Source: Botryococcus braunii | Taxonomy: Eukaryota > Chlorophyta > Trebouxiophyceae | Direction: 5' to 3' | Assembly (NCBI GenBank): GCA_002005505.1 | Contig: KV908457.1 | Coordinates: 22,501-86,500 of the forward strand | Length of the DNA: 64,000 nucleotides | In this document: positions 59,447 through 64,000 of the stretch, one piece after another | Position numbering within the stretch: the first letter of the stretch is position 1 | How the letters are laid out: each line of letters opens with the position of its first letter | Notes under the pieces: model-generated | The model's input: the letters and a program-made list of their open reading frames with translations, nothing else | Database searches by the model: none | Told to the model about the DNA's origin: nothing | Made by a program: the position numbers and the translations under genes

Positions 59447-61076
59447 CTACGTCGGACTCACAGCAAGCAAAGAAAGCGACAAATTCCGGACCGAGCCAAT
59501 GAATGCCAGGATACCCATCGTCCCAAACACGGCTATGATGCTCCGGTTCCACCAAAGCTCGATCCCCACGGGCTTCGTGGCCTGCAACCCCCAACATGCA
59601 TATATTAACGTGATGTTGCGTATACGGCAGTAGCTAACCCCCAACAAGCTTCCTGTGCACTTTGGCAGCCCCAGCAAGCCTCTGACTGCGTTCACGTTTT
59701 GGCCGGAGAGAGCCCTGGGCGTCCTTCCCTTCAGATTGATATCGATGTGTGTGCATGAAAATAGCTGAACCCACCAGCCCCCTTCCCCCAAAAATAGGGG
59801 GGGGGGGGAGAGCAGAGGTCTCCCAAAACATGCGGGGAGAGGAGAAGAAGGAGATGGGGAGGAACAGATGACAGGAATAGACAACACAAGCCAAATGCAT
59901 GTACCTGCCTGCCTGCATGCTCTTACAAGTCCCCTTTGGCATAAAGAACTGTTTGAAGAAAGTCTGGTCACAATGTGGTGGCGTTACGCAGATGTAACGA
60001 CTAAACTTGGCCTGAACATGCATGCTACACGTTTGGGGCCTGACGTGTACAAATGCAGCAGTATCTGTCGTAGAAACCTGAGCTAGCCTAATTGGGAGGA
60101 TCATGGTCAACGAAAAGGGATTGAGCACTCCACTAGTACCGCATCAAGAGTGCAAGGGCCTTTTGTCTCTGGCCCCTAGGTTCCGCGCACACGCATGCCG
60201 GATTTATGGTGTGCGGTTAGGATATGCTTCACTCCTGATTATAAATGGAAAGCAGAGTTGCTCTCCTTCAGGTTACAAATTACAATAAGAGGCAATCATA
60301 CCCCCACAACCATCCTCACCAACCGAACCCGAATTGCTCTCCTCAAGGTCCCATGCCCATGTTCTCCACATGCCCCCGCTAAAGGATCCCCACTGTGATT
60401 CCGAGTGATCTCAGATGACAATAGCATTGCTCATGCACAAATAGGAAATTCCTTCGCAGTGCAGAAGGGGGTTGACAGGGCACAGACACGCACAACGTTC
60501 ATTCAGACCCCCTTTCGGCATCTCTTGTGGGCAGGAGGGGATTACCTTGATCCACAGTATGCACGGCACGATGAACGTCATGGGTGTGAACCCCACCGCC
60601 CCTGGCCCCTTCCCAACTTTTAGTTGAACATCGGAAGTTGTGCAGGGGCGTCACGGTACTCCAACCGAGCTACGTGCCAACGTCTGAGCATGTCTGCTCC
60701 ATCTCGTCAGAAAAGAAGCTACAACGTGAAAAACAGTTCGAATATGATACCGATTTGCAAAGCAGCATTCCAACTTGACATTTATAGCAATCCAGTTACC
60801 CGTATTGGACACAAGTTGTTGGGACCAAGCCCATGACCTGCTTTCAGAACTTCTGTCCATCAATCCACCGTGTCCCCACGTGAGGCTTGGTCAGTCTGAG
60901 GCAAACCCTCGTGTACACAGGAGTTTTCTCGGGAGTGCACTTCTCCAATGAGCTGTCCAGGTGCCAGGGCGCACCAAAGGCCGATGACAAGAAAAGCAAC
61001 CCAACCACCCCCCCCCCCCCAAAAAAAAAACCAAATACACAGACGGGCGCGCGTGCGTACGCACGCGCGCGCGCGA

Positions 61077-61156
<80 letters not shown>

Positions 61157-61927
61157 CACGCACGCATGCACGCACACCAAGCACGCACCCACCCAGGCAG
61201 CGCAGACATTCAGCCGCCTCCCTGCGTGACACTCACTCTATCCGCAGAGCTTAGAAGAGGAAAACAGAAAAATAAAGGGGGGAGAACAAGAAAAGCGCAT
61301 CCATCATGCCAGCCATTCCTGGCAAGCTTCAGCTGCCTCACAGGCACTGTGAGGCATGCGTAGCCTGCCATATACACGGACTAGCATACAGCGCAAAAAA
61401 GAAATGAAGACCTGGCTACGGCATTTACAAGTCCATGCTTGTATCGGAATTAATATCTACTTAAGACGCTCAGATCGGCAATTTTCCGACCGGGGAGCAA
61501 GTGGCGCACCTATCAAGCCCATTAGATTGGCAAAGAAGGGCAAGAACGCGGCGACAGCTGTGACGACCGCAACATATGTGCAGCGAACGATGAGACGCGA
61601 CAGAGGGAGGCAGGAGGGGGTCAGCATGCCGTTTGCAGCCAGGCCGCCCTCCACCGCCTCGAAAACTGGCTGTGAAAACACCTAGCACACCATTCCCGGC
61701 AGGCACCCAGTTGCCATAGAGAGCCCAGCATTGGCCAGACGTATACATGGTGGAAAAGGGAGATTGGACTCCTCGGCCTGACAGGTACTTGAACGCAACC
61801 AGAAGGCAGTAGCGCTGGGGCCGCGAACAACAACAGAGAGCAGAGAAAAGGGCCCGGAACAGAGAAATGGGTTGGTACTAAGCGGCGTTGGGTTTAGCGA
61901 CTGGCCCCCCGTGTGTGTGTGCGCGCG

Positions 61928-61958
<31 letters not shown>

Positions 61959-63712
61959 AGAGCAGAAGGAGAGCCGAGCGTAGGCAGGAAAGCAGGCGGG
62001 CTTACATGTCTGGAATGAGGGTTCACGAGGGGGTTGTCAACTCCAACTTGAGGGTTTAGGAGGGGCGAGTGAAGAGGTCGAGGTGGGAAGGGAATTTTGA
62101 TGTCATCACTACTTTATGTGAATGACCAAATTGTAAAGGATCGCCGACACGTTAGGTTGGGCGGAGACCCAGAAAAGAGGTGCACGTGGGAAGTGACGTC
62201 CGGGAAGTGGGGCCGCCCTGCGGGAAGCACCTGAAAGCTGGCAGCCACGTGGAGGACAACCATGATGTTGGCGGCCGTCACCAGCCAGGAGGGGTCCTGC
62301 ACCGAAAGGAGCACGTCCGAGCGCACGTCCCTCCCAAAGGCCGCATACCCCGCCACTGCCACCGGAAAATATGTGCCAATCACCACCGCATATGCCGCTC
62401 CCAGGCCCCTCATCATCGCCTGAAGGGGCGAGGGTGTCGGCGCCAGCGTTGCCTGACGCTCCGAACACCCGCCACACATTACGCATGGGGTGCAGGCCCA
62501 GTCCCAGCTTGGACAGATGTTTTACCACACCAAGAATTTAGACATTCCTAATCTGACAAGGGCCTGAATTCTGATCAAGAGCCTGGAAGCAGCCTTGAAA
62601 AGTGACGCATTTGCTAAGCCTGGATTTGTCAAGATTCCTCCTCAGTCCAGCGTCTCCTGCCCCTGCCCTGGCCAGCCACACCTCCCATGCTGGTCACTTC
62701 CCCCTATTGGTGGAGGGATGAAAATGAAGGTTTGCATCGCACTCACGGGCAGTGTGGTAGGCCAGGCCTTTGAAGCTGCTGGGTTGCAGGGGAGTGCAAT
62801 GCATGGGATCCACGCCGAGCTTCAGCCTTCATACTTTACCCCATGCCTCAACCGACCACCATCTATAATTGTTATCCCCTTGTTCCAATTCCCTCTACAT
62901 TATTCTTCCAACCCCACCCTTCTCTCACCTCCCTTCCTCCATTTCCACACTTCTCTCTCCTCCCTCCCTTCATTTTCACCCTTCTCTCCCCTCCCTCCCT
63001 CCGTTTCCACCCTTCTCTCTCCTCCCTCCCTCCATTTCCACCCTTCTCTCCCCTCCCTACCTCCCTCACTCCCTTCCCCCCGCCTTCCTTGGCCCCTGAC
63101 TTCCCCTCCCTCTCTCCGCCTCCCCTCTCCCCCCCCCCCATTCTCCCCCCTCTCTCCCTCCCTCCGTGCCAACCTTAACCCCTCCCCAGCCTAAACCCTC
63201 CCCCCCACCTAAAACCCTCCCCACCCCCCAAACCTCAATTCCCTTGCCCTCACATAACCCCCTGTCTCCACTCCCACCCCAATCCCCTTCCCCCATCCTC
63301 CCTTCCTGCCCTCTAAATTTTCCCCTCTCCAACATTTTCCCTCGCTTCCCTTGCCATTAGCCGAAAACGGGCAGACAATGAATAACAGGGCCCACACACC
63401 TGAATCTCCAGCAGCACAGCATGCCCGCCATACGCAAACATGATACTGCCCAGCGCATTGAAGGCCTACAAGCCAAACACAAGCTCTTAACTCCGCGTCT
63501 GCATTTCTATAAGGTGCCCCCCCCAATCTCTATGGCGCCAGCCCCACGTCCATCTCTTTTCCCTCCTTTCTTCCCTCGCCTTTCTCCCCCTCCCCCCCCC
63601 CCCCCGGCGCATCTTCCTGCTGCCTTCCCCGGGCTCTCAACCTCCAGCTCAAGACCTTGCTGCACTTCATGATGCCCAGAATGTCAACATAATGATCTCG
63701 GGCTCCGCCACC
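59447..63712 (-). CDS. AAAP-family amino acid/auxin permease, 5' end beyond the window
   Basis: Mapped exons in transcript order: about 63712-63656 (5' border uncertain), 63465-63400, 62452-62231, 61681-61510, 60601-60546 and 59581-59447 (stop TAG). Phases from 63400 onward are all consistent. Key segments: ALGSIMFAYGGHAVLLEIQ, then ATLAPTPSPLQAMMRGLGAA, YFPVAVAGYAAFGRDV, SWLVTAANIMVVLHVAASFQ, VFSQPVFEAVEG, LPFFANLMGLIG, GFTPMTFIVPCILW and WWNRSIIAVFGTMGILAFIG. These are the conserved transmembrane helices 6-11 of plant-type amino acid permeases (LHT/ProT/AAP and AUX1 relatives), proton-coupled importers of the plasma membrane. The substrate cannot be told. About 230 residues are visible out of the usual 430-480, so the first helices lie to the right of the window. 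Introns hold CA arrays and a CT-rich minisatellite. Confidence 0.88.
60165..60250 (-). repeat. dispersed repeat, copy 5 (long form)
   Basis: Minus strand reads GGAGTGAAGCATATCCTAAC then CGCACACCATAAATCC, followed by CATGCG and CTAGGGGCCAGA as in copy 3. It is inside the last part of the amino acid permease gene, in the intron between 59581 and 60546. Confidence 0.8.
61007..61160. repeat. C/A homopolymer junction, CG-rich stretch and CA microsatellite
   Basis: C run to 61020, A run 61021-61030, CGCG-rich stretch, CA array; in an intron of the amino acid permease gene. Confidence 0.95.
61910..61961. repeat. TG, CG and CA microsatellite
   Basis: Short self-complementary TG-CG-CA series in a permease intron. 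Confidence 0.9.
62905..63160. repeat. CTCCCTCCCTCCATTTCCAC minisatellite
   Basis: About seven units of roughly 29 bases in the permease intron between 62453 and 63399. Confidence 0.9.
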
Positions 63713-63754
63713 TTCCCTCAGCCAACATGCTTCCCAACCTCACGTCATGCTCCA

Positions 63755-64000
63755 CATGCCATTAGAACTCTCATGCCCTCTGTACACTTGCACGCTCTCA
63801 AGCCTCCATATACTTGCACGATTTCCTGCTCTATAAATATGCACGCTCTCAAGCCTCTATATATTTGCACGCCTCATGCCTGTATACTTTTGCACGCTCT
63901 CATGCCTCTACATATATGCACGCTCTCATGCCTCTGTATATTTGCACGATCTCATGCCTCTATAAATATCCACGCTCTCAAGCCTCAATATATATATGCA
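63755..64000. repeat. GCACGCTCTCATGCCTCTRT minisatellite, runs off the window
   Basis: About nine units of 24-27 bases, each with a TTGCACG or ATGCACG box and a TATATA-like stretch, continuing past the right edge. Confidence 0.9.

Overview
This window looks like nuclear DNA from a photosynthetic eukaryote, most likely a green alga (chlorophyte or prasinophyte). All eight genes I can recognise are built from small exons separated by introns, with exon phases that chain correctly. The gene set includes a light-dependent protochlorophyllide oxidoreductase with a plausible plastid transit peptide, a short plant-type TRAPPC4, and plant-like PCID2 and TDRD3-like proteins. No species is assigned. 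I saw no bacterial operons, CRISPR arrays, rRNA or convincing tRNA.

Layout, left to right. A universal-stress-protein-like gene (+) lies at 1.9-6.5 kb. TRAPPC4 (+) lies at 10.4-11.7 kb. An SLC17/ANTR-type anion transporter (-) lies at 22.1-14.4 kb. PCID2, the Thp1-like TREX-2 subunit (+), lies at 24.8-30.9 kb. A TDRD3/RMI1-like OB-fold protein (-) lies at 39.4-33.3 kb. NOP9, a Pumilio-type nucleolar protein (+), lies at 40.2-45.9 kb. Protochlorophyllide reductase (-) lies at 56.5-50.3 kb. An AAAP-family amino acid permease (-) runs from 59.4 kb off the right edge, so its 5' end is missing. The TDRD3-like gene and NOP9 are divergent with about 790 bp between starts. SLC17 and PCID2 are also divergent, with about 2.8 kb between the mapped exons.

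Between and inside the genes the DNA is packed with simple repeats: long CA/TG and CT/GA arrays, C/G homopolymers (including one uninterrupted run of 116 C), and several minisatellites. Nearly all of the long cysteine/valine, histidine/threonine, serine/leucine or arginine/glutamate reading frames are translations of these arrays and are not genes.

The genes do not form one pathway. Three of the eight act in RNA metabolism or export (PCID2, TDRD3-like, NOP9), two are membrane transporters, one is in chlorophyll synthesis, one in vesicle tethering and one in stress response. I see no coherent new multi-gene system. The most unusual things are a dispersed element of about 45 bp present five times in both orientations, the 116-nt C tract inside an intron, three introns that need GC rather than GT donors, and a one-base frameshift in the SLC17 gene at a homopolymer. 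All exon borders were worked out by eye from splice consensus, phase and family similarity; transcripts would be needed to confirm them.
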